From Taxillus chinensis (lineage: Eukaryota; Streptophyta; Magnoliopsida; Santalales; Loranthaceae): DNA of 64,000 nt. The translations under genes were made by a program, and so were the position numbers. Of this stretch, positions 43,044 to 54,850 are shown in pieces. Each line of letters opens with the position of its first letter. Position 1 is the first letter of the stretch. The notes beneath the pieces are model-generated. The model saw nothing but the letters and a program-made list of their open reading frames with translations, ran no database searches and was not told the origin of the DNA. Location: the NCBI GenBank assembly GCA_023512835.1, contig CM042092.1, positions 45,688,535 to 45,752,534 of the forward strand, in the 5' to 3' direction.

Positions 43044-43801
43044 TGTAATGACCCGTGTTTTGCGGCATGTAAGAAGTTAACCAAAGATGCCTTGTGAGTG
43101 GAAATTGTTGGGTTTTAGGGAGTTTCCTTCCCACACACTTTAGCTACACCTTGAATGTTGATGCACAAGTTTGAGGTAAGAGATGAGCCCAAGAGGGGAC
43201 TTTTGGGAGGTGCACGTGACAAGTGATAACGTGCATTTATGCCCTAGGAAGATGCTATTTGCATATACAGGCGCTTTTAGCCTGTTTTGTTAGGTTTTGG
43301 AGATTTATTTTGACCAAGTAGATGACCTCAAATTAATTGGCGTGCAGAACTAAAGTTTCTCAGAATGATGTCCTCTACCTTCCACAGAAGTTTCAGAGCC
43401 AAAAGTCTTTGAACGCCAATTGGACCAATTGGCGTGCAAGCATATTACTGCATACCAACCTTCTACATGATGCAAGGAAGCTTGGGGTAGAATTTTAGGG
43501 TATTTGGACCTGCACGCCAATTGGGGATATGGCATGCATTATGGCGTGCAGCCATATTTTTGTACCGTCACCTTGATTTTGTTATTTTAATCATCTTTTC
43601 CCAAAGGACCATGTCGAAATTGTGGCTAGTTTGTCGTGTGTGGATGCGGAAAGGTTGCAACTTGTGTAATCAAAACTACGTCGTTTTGATGCTGAGATTC
43701 ATTTAATCAAAACTACGTCGTTTTGATGTTGGTGTGCCTATATAAGAGGTGAAGGACTCTTAGGTTTAGGGTTCTTCTTTTTGGCTAGCCTTTGTAGCCG
43801 T

Positions 43802-43844
<43 letters not shown>

Positions 43845-44928
43845 AGAGAAGGAGAGTTGCTGGTTGCTGCCGGAGCGTCTTGCGTGGGGAGGACAACGTC
43901 TAGCATGGAAGCAAGAGCAGGAGGACATTTTCAAGGTAGGGGTTTTGTCTTCTTGTACCTGATCCGGGGTTAGGCCCTGTGGTGAATGAACCGTTGGATA
44001 TCGTCCTTGTTATCATACTATTTATATGTAAATTCATATAGGTGTGATCTCCTATATGAATGTTGGCCTTCAATGGCATTTAGTGTGATTCTGTCATTGA
44101 GTAGGCAGTGCATGTTAAATGTTCGATAAAATGCATGTGTGAATCTGTTTGTGTGACAATGCCCAGTATGTGTTTGATAATATGCCAGTAAGGCTAGAAT
44201 TGTGAGTTGGTAAAGGTGTGCATGCCAAGTATTTGTTTTTATGCCTAAATGGCTGAGTTTGTACACTTGTGAATGTGTGCCCGCTAAGTGTTTGGTTTTA
44301 TGCCTGAGTGGCTGTGTGTACTATTTTGTGAAACCTGGTGGCTGTGGAAGCCCAGGACTGTTTTGTGAAACCCGATGGCTGTGGAAGCTCGGGACTGTTT
44401 TGTGAAACCCGGTGGCTGTGGAAGCCTGGGACTGCTCATGTGCTAGCTTGTGTGGCTGTTTGAAATATTTGTTTTTGCTGATGGCTTACCGTTATATTGG
44501 CTGAAATAATTGTATCACGACACTACACTTGTACACACGACATGTACATGCTAGGAGCATGGGATGGGTTGGAGAGACATGATCCCTACTGAGCTATGGT
44601 TGCTCACCCCTCCTACTGTGTTTGTTTTCTTCATAGGGACCTACAGGCGTTAGGTGGGAACACCAAGGTGGAAGAGTTTCTGCCTTGTGGCTTTACTCCT
44701 TTTGTTATTTGAGTGTTTTGTCAAATGTTATGTTGAGACTATTGTAACTCTAATTGGAGATGATGTAATGGATTTTGGAACTTAATAAAGATAAGTGGTT
44801 TGCCTTTTGGCTATTTATTGTGGATTATTATGAATGTGTTGGATTTTTTACATCTATCCCTTGCCCACCGGGTGGGTAAAGGGGAGTCACGAACTGGTTT
44901 CCTCGGGTTGGAAATCCGGGGCGTGACA
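43044..44928 (+). repeat. Solo Tekay LTR, nested
   Basis: TGTAATGACCCG to GGGGCGTGACA, 1885 bp, with a perfect TSD tccca (43039-43043 and 44929-44933). Inverted-repeat modules lie at 43411-43437 (GAACGCCAATT and AATTGGCGTGC) and 43512-43537. Promoter palindromes lie at 43669-43690 and 43706-43727, TATA at about 43738-43746 and a long GA tract at 43805-43836. Three degenerate minisatellite units lie at 44335-44435. Confidence 0.93.
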
Positions 44929-45319
44929 TCCCATGCTAGGGTGTACACATGAATTATGCCACTTGAAAAAGGCTAATTCATGCATTAGAGGTTGAGTATT
45001 AAATATTGTCACAAGGAAAGAATTAGATTGAACTAAGGCATAATCTTGGGAAAAATACATCAAATGAACTCTTAACTCCAATCACCTTTATCAATTGAAC
45101 TTACCTCTACTCAAACAACATTTCCATCTCTCACATATTTTCAAAAATCAAAGTATTTAAATTCAGTTCTGTTTTTATATATTTTCAACCAAAAATCTCT
45201 TTATAAGCTGGTTAAAACTTCCAATTCTACATCCTTCCCTTGGGTACGATAATCCGGACTTAAAAATCCACTTTATTACTTATCACAATTTGTACACTTG
45301 TAAATTGCCGATCAATGAT

Positions 45320-46200
45320 GCAGAGAAAAACCTATGTAATTTGATTTGAGACCCTGCATGTTTGTTCTTAAGTTGTTGTAGAAGATATGATCTTAATCCG
45401 GATCTTCACTCGTGAGAGCAAAGCTAAGGACAGGATACATAATCTTGATCCAGACTAACGTGAGTGTCGTCAAACACTTAGTAAATAACCAATTCTACGC
45501 TTCGTACGGAATAGGATCAACTTGTGTGGACTAAACATAAAGCTACAGACTAAGGATTTTATTAATGTTAAAGTTTAAATGGCTAAGTCAAATAGATGCA
45601 GAATAAGAATCTGATACACATATCGCAATGGAGTAAAGAGAAAGTTATCACGGAACAAAAAGCTATGTCTTGCAACATGCGGAATAAGGACAAGAAGACA
45701 CGGAGTAAGGAATCGGTCTTTTATAGATGTGTGGAGTAAGGAAGCACTTATGCGAGATAAGGACCCGAGTCCTTTGTTCGCGTAAGGTGGGAAAATAGAT
45801 GTGGAATAAGAGTCCGAATCTATTGCTCGTGCGGAGTAAGGAAACGACGATGCGGAGTAAGCTCTGCGACCTTCTTGTTCGTACGAGTAAGGAAACGACA
45901 TGGAATAGGATTCGAGTTTCAATTGATGCGAATTAAGCTTAACCAGCGACACGGAGTAAGGATCCAAGCTTAAATTGACACGGGTAAGGAACCTTCTGAT
46001 GGATGAAATGACTATGGCTTTATCTCTTCGCGTTAGGGAGTGTGCAGGCTCATTTGTAATACGATGTAAGATAAACTCGTTGAGAACACCAAACATATTA
46101 CCGCATGGATCAACGGATATGTGGACGTCTTGCTTGCGCTTGGGAACTCGCAGAAAGTAATTCCACCGATTTAAGGCAGAACTTGAGCTCCGCATCCGAA
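45320..46200 (+). repeat. 5' LTR of the Copia element, remainder
   Basis: It is homologous to 57561-58385 with many substitutions and small indels, so the insertion is old. It contains about ten direct copies of a GCGGAGTAAGGA-like motif between 45685 and 45990. The exact LTR end is unclear because the 3' LTR is truncated. Confidence 0.75.
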
Positions 46201-46261
46201 GTGATGAATCTTGCGCATAACTTGGAAGAACAAGTTCGAAGATCGTCTCAACGAATGAGCT

Positions 46262-47660
46262 GTTGATGAACCAATTTTATATGCATTTTTGATATGTGTT
46301 AATCCCCTATTTTAATGGATTTTAGAGTGTTTATTGTGTTTGCGTTATGTTTTATTTGATTAATATGCGTTTTTAGTATTTTTGTCGTGTTTTGGTGTGT
46401 TTTGTGTATTCTGGTGTGTTTCTGGAGGTACTTGGAGCAATTTGGCTCAAACGAAGTTGAAAAAGGGCAAGCGAGGATCAAATAATGTTTGGACCGCTAA
46501 AGTACTTTACACTGCCATGGCCGCGCCGATGCGGACCATGGCCGGGCGTCTTACTATTCGCGACAAAGTTCTCATCGTGGCCGAAAATTAATGGCCGCCG
46601 ACCTTCCAAATATCCGGCGTCTTATCGCCATGGCCACGGTGTTTGGTCGCTATGGCAGATTCAATCGACATTTCTCTTTTTTCTTTTTATTTTATATATT
46701 TTTCTTAATTATTTTAATTTAATAATTTGGGGAGTATATAAGGGCCATGTTTATGTTAGAGTTAGGGATTAGAACCATTTGGGAGTTGTCCTTGGTGGTT
46801 CGGGAACCTTAGCTTTGATTTTAGATTTCTCTTTTGATTTTGGAGAATTTTATGCTGATCTTGGATAGAGAACACTTTGGTTTGGGAGAGGATCGTTTGT
46901 ATGCCTTCGTGTCGGGTTGGTTTGTCTTCTTTTCTCCGTTGTAATCCAATTTCATGATTTTATATATAAATATGTTTATTCGAATTCTCATGGGATAATC
47001 AATTCTTCCTAGGGATTGGGGATAGCTTAATCCCGATTTCTTGGTTGTATGTGTTTTTATTTAATTATTTCTTATCTTTTTCTGTAAGTGATTTTATTCT
47101 ATTAATTGAATTCGTGTTTGGACATCGCGAACCTATTACATGTCTTAGATGGTTGGGGAAGGATCGAAGGGTGAACCTTGATTATCGGAACTATAGAATG
47201 AGACCTAGGACTTGCGTGTCACGAAAGTAGTCCGTGATCCTAGGAGGAATCATGGTTGATCACCTATCAATGGGTTTGATCCTATTTCGGCGGGTCACGA
47301 GAGTAGGCACGCCCGGGATTAGACACTTATTTGCTATTTGCGTAGCGATTGGCGATTACATTAGGATCGGCCACCTTCACATGTTAGAGAATTAATAGGA
47401 ATAATTAATTAAACCATACAATTAAGGATTGGAAATTATGGTGAACCTTAGCCCCTAGAGCTTTATTCCTTATTTTCCTTTTCTCTAGGATTGTTTTATT
47501 TTATTTATTTTAATTTATTATTTTTATTTTTCTTTATTTAATTTCTCTTACCATTATTTGCTTAGACAATAGGAGCACAATTAAGTTATAGATTTCTAAC
47601 GGTGTCTCAGTGGGATCGACACGACTTACCCTTCTGCGGGTTTGTTAATTTTAGGTGCGA
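46262..47660 (+). repeat. Unclassified LTR-like sequence
   Basis: It starts tgttgatgaaccaatttt. A TATA box gagtatataaggg lies at about 46733-46745, and several GCCATGGCC-centred palindromes lie upstream at 46516-46650. A long AT-rich leader follows. The end, gtgtctcagtgggatcgaca through ttctgcgggtttgttaattt, looks like the 3' end of a plant LTR leader. No partner LTR or TSD was found. Confidence 0.45.
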
Positions 47661-47765
47661 TTTTTTTATTATTATTTGCTTCTTATTTTATCTTTTCATT
47701 TTCTTTTCATTTTTTTCTCTTCTCTTACGCTCTTTAATCGACGAGTGTGCTTTATTTTGCTTTGA

Positions 47766-48600
47766 AAATGCCGGTTAGATTGCATGTTTTGTGGTGGCGA
47801 GCATAAGCCCTCTCGATGTCCACATACTCTTATTAGGCGGCTCGTCCAGTTGCATTTAGGTATCACTCATGATGATCCTAATTTTTTGGTGCTTATAATA
47901 CATATGTTAATTCATTACCTCTTATGCTTTGTACTCGTTGTGGAAGTGGTGACCATATGGCTAATACATGTTTTTGAATTTATTTGCCCTTCATATATCT
48001 TGTGAGGATAATAATGGGATGAAATCTCTTTGTTCCACCATTCATGAATTACATAGAGAGGTAGAAGCCTTAGAGAGCTCTACATTAATGAAGCTACATT
48101 TGAGGACCTAGTTAAGGAAACTCATGGCCTTGCTTTTGATTGTCTTATTAATTTGAATGCCTATGAGGATAAACTTCATATCTTACTAGAGTCCATAGAG
48201 GGGAGGCAGAGAGTTTGATTTTTGAGTTACGAAAATTTTTGGATTTTTGTATCCTTTCTAGTAGTCCCTCAATTTTGGCATTGATGCACCATGTGAGCAT
48301 ATTGACCATATAGGATTAAAGAGTGAGCATCCTTTTGGGAGATTGATGACTTTAGTGTGAATGGGCATAGTTCCTCTTCTTGGTCCCCGTTGTATGTTGA
48401 TTTATCTTGCGGGGGCTAATGATGATATCATTGATAGCTACCATGCCGTGCATCGGCTTGGCGACATAGCTAGAGTTGGGCATTACACGAAATTTCAAAT
48501 CAATGACAAGTTTTTTCGTACTCTCTGGGATCATTACTACTCCAAACGGCTCCGAATGAGGCGATAAGAGCGCGGTATGCTCCCCTTGAAGAACACTATG
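47766..48600 (+). pseudogene. Degenerate gag-like fragment with zinc knuckles
   Basis: Two knuckle-like motifs are visible. CMFCGGEHKPSRC (about 47780-47820) has one residue fewer than the standard spacing. CTRCGSGDHMANTC (about 47930-47971) is a full CX2CX4HX4C. The rest is broken by stops. It probably belongs to the same element as the LTR-like sequence to its left. I cannot assign a family. Confidence 0.5.
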
Positions 48601-50229
48601 GGGCTATGGACTCATGGAGGTCGGGTTCAAATATAATGGCTGAGATGAGAAAATAGCTCGAAAGAAAGAAAAGGACGTAGCTTTTAAAGTATGGAATGTC
48701 CGACGTACAACGGGATGATGATACGAAGAGTTAGAGAACTACGACTTGGATGTTGAAGAAGAAATAGCTCTTCCGGTCAAATCCTTCGAGCGATTTTAGT
48801 GGAAAGCAAAGGATCGGGAAGAGGCTCCTAATCATCATCCAGAGGAAGGAGCGATCGAGTCTAGTTCCCAAGAATCTGGCGTTGGGAAACCCGGTCGGCT
48901 GGGCCAAGGATTGTAAATCCAAATCTAAGACGGCCGATAAGTGTGACAAGGTTAAACTCCGATGCTCCACATCGAGAGAATAGCAAAACAAGAGGAAGGC
49001 GTTCATCGCAAAGTACGTCAACGGCTCGAGAAGAAGAGGAGGAATCCTACGATAATGAGCCAATAGAGAAGTCGAACATACGCACCATGGCAAATCTTGA
49101 GGTACCTTACATCCCCGAGCTCATGAGTAAATTAGACTCTCTTACCTGCTGAACGTGATCATGAAAGAATGAGGGACTAATAATTACTCAAATGTACAAA
49201 GATATGGAAAGTCGGACTAAACGTCTCGAATTCTTGTTGAAAACTTAAAAAAGACATGGCGATTTTAGGAGTAAAGAAGCTTGGTATCACGACTTAAGAG
49301 CTGAAAATCAATTACTAAATACCAGCCGAGCAGGCTAGCTGTAATCTTAAAAGACTAGGAGAACGAACTTGAAAAGGAAAAGGCTAAGGCGTGCGTCTGA
49401 GGCCGGAGTTAAACCCAGTTACGTTTAGGGGAAATAGCTTCTACGTTTAGGGCCGATCGGACGACATCACGAGTTAAACCTGGCCTTGCCTCCGAACTAT
49501 CAACCACCACACAAGCTGCGAGTGTCCCTCGGATTTCATTCGAAACTAACTTGGCTTTATCAGATTAGTACATGTGGACGTTGGATAGTTTCATTTCGGT
49601 TGCACCCTAGTTTATGTTTGTGGAAGTGAGGTCATGTCGCTAATCCCGAAGTAGTAGCACCCATACCTATCGATGAAGGAAAATTTGTTGGAGTTAAAGC
49701 CGAAACTATAGCACCAGAAAAGAAAGGAAAGGCTAAAATTTGTGGCATCTAGGCCAAAAGCACGTCACCCAAATGTAATGGATTAGCCCATAGGGAGCAT
49801 GGTAGAAAACCTATAAAACCTAAGAAACATGTATCTCCCGAATTTGTGCTCCTCATCATAGTGTCCGTGCTCCATACGTACGAAATAGGCCATTATCACT
49901 ATGAATGTTGGAGTCTATATGATGGCTTAGCTTTGTAATCAAGTTAGTATTAATAAAGATCGGTTCATCAAAAAGGGTTTTTTAGCAAATCTAAATCTAA
50001 ATCTCAAAGAAGTAACTTTCCCAAGAAAACCCAAATAAAAGAAGCAACTAACACTAACAAAGTAAAGTCGACTTGGAAAGTAGAGTTCTAACAAAGCACA
50101 ATCGGGAACTATTGACAACTGCATTGTTGTTTCTAAGGCCGAAACAAGTTTGGGCACTAAAAGCGTATTCTTTGTCTTACAAGAGCATCTCTTGAATTCA
50201 TTATCGGACCACTTGAAGTTAAAGATCAA
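48601..50229 (+). pseudogene. Degenerate region upstream of Copia protease
   Basis: There is no long frame. Short Lys/Glu/Arg-rich peptides around 48600-49200 and 49660-50200 would fit a decayed gag, since the Copia protease follows at about 50235. I see no intact knuckle. This assignment rests mainly on position. Confidence 0.35.
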
Positions 50230-51450
50230 TCAAGCAAGTGGATACTCGATAGTGGATACTTTCTGAACATATAATTGGGGTTATCGATCTCTACTGCTCG
50301 TAGGATTCTTAACAAACGAGGCTCAATCCGTATCATATGGCGACAACGGTAAAGGAAAGGCGGGGGGTATGACACTTTAACTAACGGTGTGTATCAATTA
50401 CTAAGGTTGCACTAGTCGAAGGTTTGAAGCATGTCTGTTGAATGTCGATAATTTATGTGACAAAGGATTCCTTATTTCCTTTATGTTCAATACCCTTGCG
50501 AGTTAGGGAAAACTTATATGGAGATATTAAGTTATCCGGATTAAGAGATGGGGACATATATTTAGTGGTCTTAAGAAATAATTCTTCGACCTTATATGCT
50601 CCCTGTTAAAGCATCGAGATGAAGAAAGTTGGTAGGCACAGCATTGCGCTCATTTAAATTTTAAAAGCTTGTCCAATGGTCAATGGTGTCTCCAAACATA
50701 AATACTCGAGAGACTCACTGGTGAGAATGCGACTTGGCAAGTAGACCAAGCATAGCTTTAAGAGCAAATTAGTTAATTGATAAGCGCTCCTTTGCGACTT
50801 CTTAATATGGACCTTTGTGGTCTCATTTCTATTGCTTCTCTTGCTGAGTGCGAGATATACCCTTGTGGTTATCAATGACTTCACCAGGTATACATGGGTG
50901 ATGTTCTGAAATCGAAGAATCAAACCTTTAAACATCTTGTAGATCTCTTTAATTGGATAAGCAATTCACAAGGATCGAGCATTAAATGCATCGGGAGTGA
51001 TCATGGTACGGAATTTGACTTTTCCGATATGAGATCGTATTGTTACGAATAGGGCATTAAAGCACGACTTCTCTCTGCGCTCAGGACTCCACAACAAAAT
51101 GGAGTCGCTGAGTATAAGAATCGCATTTTGTCGAAGCCGGTAGATCAATGTTAACGGGGACAAAGCTTCCTCTCGATCCACGGGCAAGCTATGTCCACTA
51201 CGTCTTTATGTTCAGAATAGAACTCTTATCAATAAGGTTACCATGAAAACACCCTATGAGATGTGGAGAGGTAGGAAGCCGTCAATCTCTTATTTCAAAG
51301 CTTTTGGGTGTGCTTGTTATGTGTTAAATAATACCAAAGTGGCTCGAAGTAAATTTGAGCCAAAATTCGATGACGGGATCTTTGTTGCATACTCGTTACA
51401 CGACAAGGCTTATCGCATCTTCAATAGAAAACGTTTAACGAGTTGAAGAA
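50230..51450 (+). pseudogene. pol: Copia protease remnant and integrase
   Basis: KWILDSG (about 50238-50258) matches the Copia protease DSG site. Pre-integrase sequence is weak. The integrase core begins near 50795 (LNMDLCG), with FTRYTWV in another frame. SDHGTEFDFSDM and TPQQNGVAEYKNR give the second Asp and the Glu region (about 50990-51125). The C-terminal frame 51243-51446 (TPYEMWRGRKPSISYFKAFG) is clean. Many stops and shifts break the gene. Integrase before RT is diagnostic of Ty1/Copia. Confidence 0.82.
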
Positions 51451-51950
51451 TCTATCCATGTTGATTTCGATGAGTCTAACCTTGATTGGTCTAGTATAGG
51501 ATCTTTAAATTCAGATGTGCGGTTAGCATAGACACGATTGACTATTCATAGTTCAAGCATGTTCCGCCACTACGTTTGATCAATCAACAAGCCCTAGCAA
51601 AGCAAGAAGAAGTACTACTAATGATGCTTTCGAAGAGTCGGACTCAGGACTTCCACTCAACTCCGAACCAATTGTTACGAGACATCCAAAATCTTGAAGA
51701 ACCTTGAGTCCATCCGGACCCGTTAATGCTGAAAGTCACGGTGCCGAAGAACCTCGAAGTACTTCTAGAACTATTCATTATACAGATATAACGGCCGGAA
51801 GAAGCTCAACCAGCCGATATTCATGATCCACCCGATGCAGGCGAGCTTCAAATCATTGACTACTCACCACCACTTGCACGGAACTATAGATGGACTTGAA
51901 ACCACCCATCGGATCAAGTGATTGGTGATCCTACTGATTGGAGTAAAAAC
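51451..51950 (+). pseudogene. Degenerate linker between Copia integrase and RT
   Basis: No continuous frame is present. Ser/Pro-rich and acidic codons fit the usual variable linker between the integrase C-terminus and RT in Copia elements. Nothing else was seen. Confidence 0.4.
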
Positions 51951-53529
51951 AAGGGCAGTCACCTCTAACTTGTGTCTCTACTCTTGTTTTCTATCACGAG
52001 ATAGAGCCAAAGGTGGTGGATAAAGCCCTTCAAGATTCAAATTGGATAGACACTATGCGGAAGAGCTTAATCGGTTCAAAAGGAACGAAGTGTGGACGTT
52101 AGCACCAAGGCCGAGGTTGCAACAAGTCATTGGAGTTAAATGGGTGTTCGGAACAAACTTAATACGATGGAATAGTAATCCGGAACAAAACCAGACTGGT
52201 AGCTAAAGGATATCGCCAAGAAGAAGGCATTGATTATGACAAAACCTTTGCTCCGTAGCTAGACTTAAGGCGATCCGAATATTCCTGATGTATGCTTAAT
52301 ATGAAAACTTCAAGGCTTATCAAATGGACGTCAATAACGCATTTCGAGTGAAGATCTTCAAGAGGAGGTTTATGTTGGACAACCTCCGGGCCTCGTTGAA
52401 CACAAGGCTGAACATATGGTGTATAAACTACCAGAAAGCCTTATACGGATTGAAGCAAGCTCCAAGAGCCTGGTATGACACATTATCGAGTTCTTGCTCG
52501 AACACAATTTAAGAAAAGGGAAGATTGACACCACATTATTCTTACGGAAAGAGAAAGGTCATTCTCTACTCGTATAGATTTATATGGATGACATCATTTT
52601 CGGATCATCAAATCCAAAAGCTTTGTGAAGAGTTTGCGAAGTTGATGACTGGCAAATTTGAAATGAGCATGATGGGAGAATTATCTTACTTCCTTGGAAT
52701 AGAAATTAAACAAATGAAGGATGGAATCTTCATCGACTAGGCCAAGTACACACGGGACTTAATCAAGAAGTTCGGAATGCATAACTCAACTCCCGTGAAG
52801 ACTCCATTCCAGTCGGTGCCAAGTTGGATCCTCGATCATCGAGGGAAAATCGAGTGAATCGATGAATACAAAAGGATGATAGGATCATTGCTATACCTTC
52901 TGACAAAGTCACCGGATATTATGTTTGCAACTTGCATTTGTGCAAGATATCGGGCAAATCTCAAAGAGTCACACATGCTTCATGTAAAACGGATATTGTG
53001 GTATCTCAAAGGGACGATGAATTTGGGACTGCGTATCCAAAGGAGTCCAACTTCTCTTTATCCGGATATTCAGATGCTAATTTTGCCGGGTGTCGCATTG
53101 ACAGGGAAGAGCACCAGTAGTACATGTCGGTTCCTTGGAAACAGTTGATCTCATGGTTCGATGAAGCGGATTCCGTATCAACCTTTCTTTGCGAGGCGGA
53201 ATATATAGCTATTGGGAGTTGCGTACACTGACTTCTCTGGATGCAAAGTCGACTTACTAACTATGGTTTCAACATGACATCTGTTCCACTTGACTGCGAC
53301 AACACTAGTGCGATTTCCATCGGCAACAATCCTATTATGCACCCAAAGACGAAGCACATTGAAGTCAGGTATCATTTCATCCGAGATCATGTTCTCAAAA
53401 AGCATATATCTCTCGAACATGTTACTACGGATGATCAACTCTGCACATACTCACCAAGCCCCTACTGATGCAAGATTTTCTAAACTACTTTTAAAATTAG
53501 GTATGCTTGACCTTCTTGATAGCTTCTAA
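51951..53529 (+). pseudogene. pol: Copia RT and RNase H
   Basis: RT starts near 52060 (NRFKRNEVW, GVKWVFG) with frameshifts. FKAYQMDVNNAF carries the first catalytic Asp. ALYGLKQAPRAWYD follows. The catalytic YMDD-type box (atggatgacatcatttt, about 52584-52600) is intact in sequence but in a shifted frame. GELSYFLGIEIKQMKDGIFI (52675-52738) ends at TAG. RNase H pieces include CDNTSAISIGNNPIMHPKTK and HIEVRYHFIRDHV (53290-53400). The pol end is near 53529. Confidence 0.87.
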
Positions 53530-54850
53530 TTTATTCATCCAACAAGATCTCTTTCCAACATGCATTGTGCTTCATGATAGGCGTTAGACACTTACTATAC
53601 TTCATGCTGATCATACTTACTACTGATATGCATCATGTTTCTGATAATATTCTCATATTTTCATGGTGGGAGGATGCTTGCTTATCCGGACTGAAAGTGA
53701 ATTAAACGAGCATAATTAAAGATATATGAATATAATCTTCTTTTGATGTCATGATTCAATTTCCATCTTTCACCGCATGTCTTATGATTCCTATGATTGA
53801 ATGACATATCTGACATACACTATTGAAGAGTGAAATGGGTTAGCTCGAAATGTAAGGTGGGAATTCACTATTGCTGCTAATAAGCTTTTAGAGTGGAGTA
53901 AATCAAGGATAGATGACAATTTCTCATGATTTAAAATCTTAAGCGAGAAACGTCTATTACAAGGATCGCATGATCTAAGGGGGGAGAAAATGCTTTATCA
54001 ATTACCTAAGTAATACCCCCCCTTATAAATCTCGTGACCTCTTTCCTGGCTCGTTTATTCGAGGGGGAGTTTTCTTCGAGAGGATCGCATCAAAATGATT
54101 CGCCGATCTCGGGGGGAGAGAATACTTTGTTGAATCTTAAGTAAGGCCCCCTGTTTCAAGAAAAAGGCATGAATATAGGGCGAGAGAATACTTATTATTA
54201 AGTAATGCCTCTCGATATGTCTTGGATACTCCTCCCTCCAACTGTCACTCCTCTATCTAATTGGACTTACATTGTTGAATCGGAATTGTGGAATAGCTCG
54301 GCTGATTTCTTCTTGAACCTTGCATCTTAGGAAATCAATCAATTGATTCATCATACATCATGTGTTCTCTTATCCATTCTAACCCATGCATCTTAAGCCG
54401 AATAAATTCATATAGATTTAATTAATCTTTGCTATCACCGTCAATATGAAGGGTTTGCTATGTTGACTTATTGAATTTATGTGATAATTATCTGTCATAT
54501 GCATTGATTTCCGTAGGTTAATCATAACTCGTATGTATGTGTCTCTTGCTTTCATTTCTAATGCATAAGTTCCGTTTGTTTTTCATTAGTTCGGATTATG
54601 CTATTTTTCCTTAAAATATCTGTTTCTTATCCGTACTAATCCCAACCTGTTAGCTTTGTTCTTTGTAGTTTATCTTTGTGAAGCTACCGGTTCAAATTCT
54701 CTTTGCATTTTCACCGATATATATCTTGTTTGATGTCTCGGATTTGAAGTGTTGTGGTACTTTTTTTCTCTTCGACTTCAAGACAAAGAAAGGAATCTAC
54801 ATCTCTCTTACAAGACTGCTTTCTTGACTCAAGTCGTTTCATCCAGGATG
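53530..54850 (+). other. Spacer between Copia pol and the extra ORF
   Basis: Non-coding. It contains three related modules at 53961-54022, 54081-54152 and 54178-54213. Each begins with a purine run (ggggggagaaaatgc, ggggggagagaatac, gggcgagagaatac) and ends taagtaa plus a C-rich tail. No gene was seen in the rest. Confidence 0.6.

Larger units (their letters stand above)
41597..45314 (+). repeat. Solo LTR of another family, itself interrupted
   Basis: It starts TGATCGGGGG and ends CCGATCA with a perfect TSD atgat. Excluding the nested Tekay solo LTR (43044-44928 plus TSD), it is about 1.83 kb and has no coding sequence. It contains a TATA-like gctataaaagg at about 42448-42458. GGTCGGGTGAA-type inverted repeats lie upstream of it. 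It is best explained as a solo LTR, though a short non-autonomous element cannot be excluded. Confidence 0.8.

Noticed and set aside
46262..47660. Assignment of this LTR-like sequence to Athila or another named clade
   Set aside because: The leader wording looks familiar, but no partner LTR, TSD or RT is linked to it, so naming a clade is not supported.
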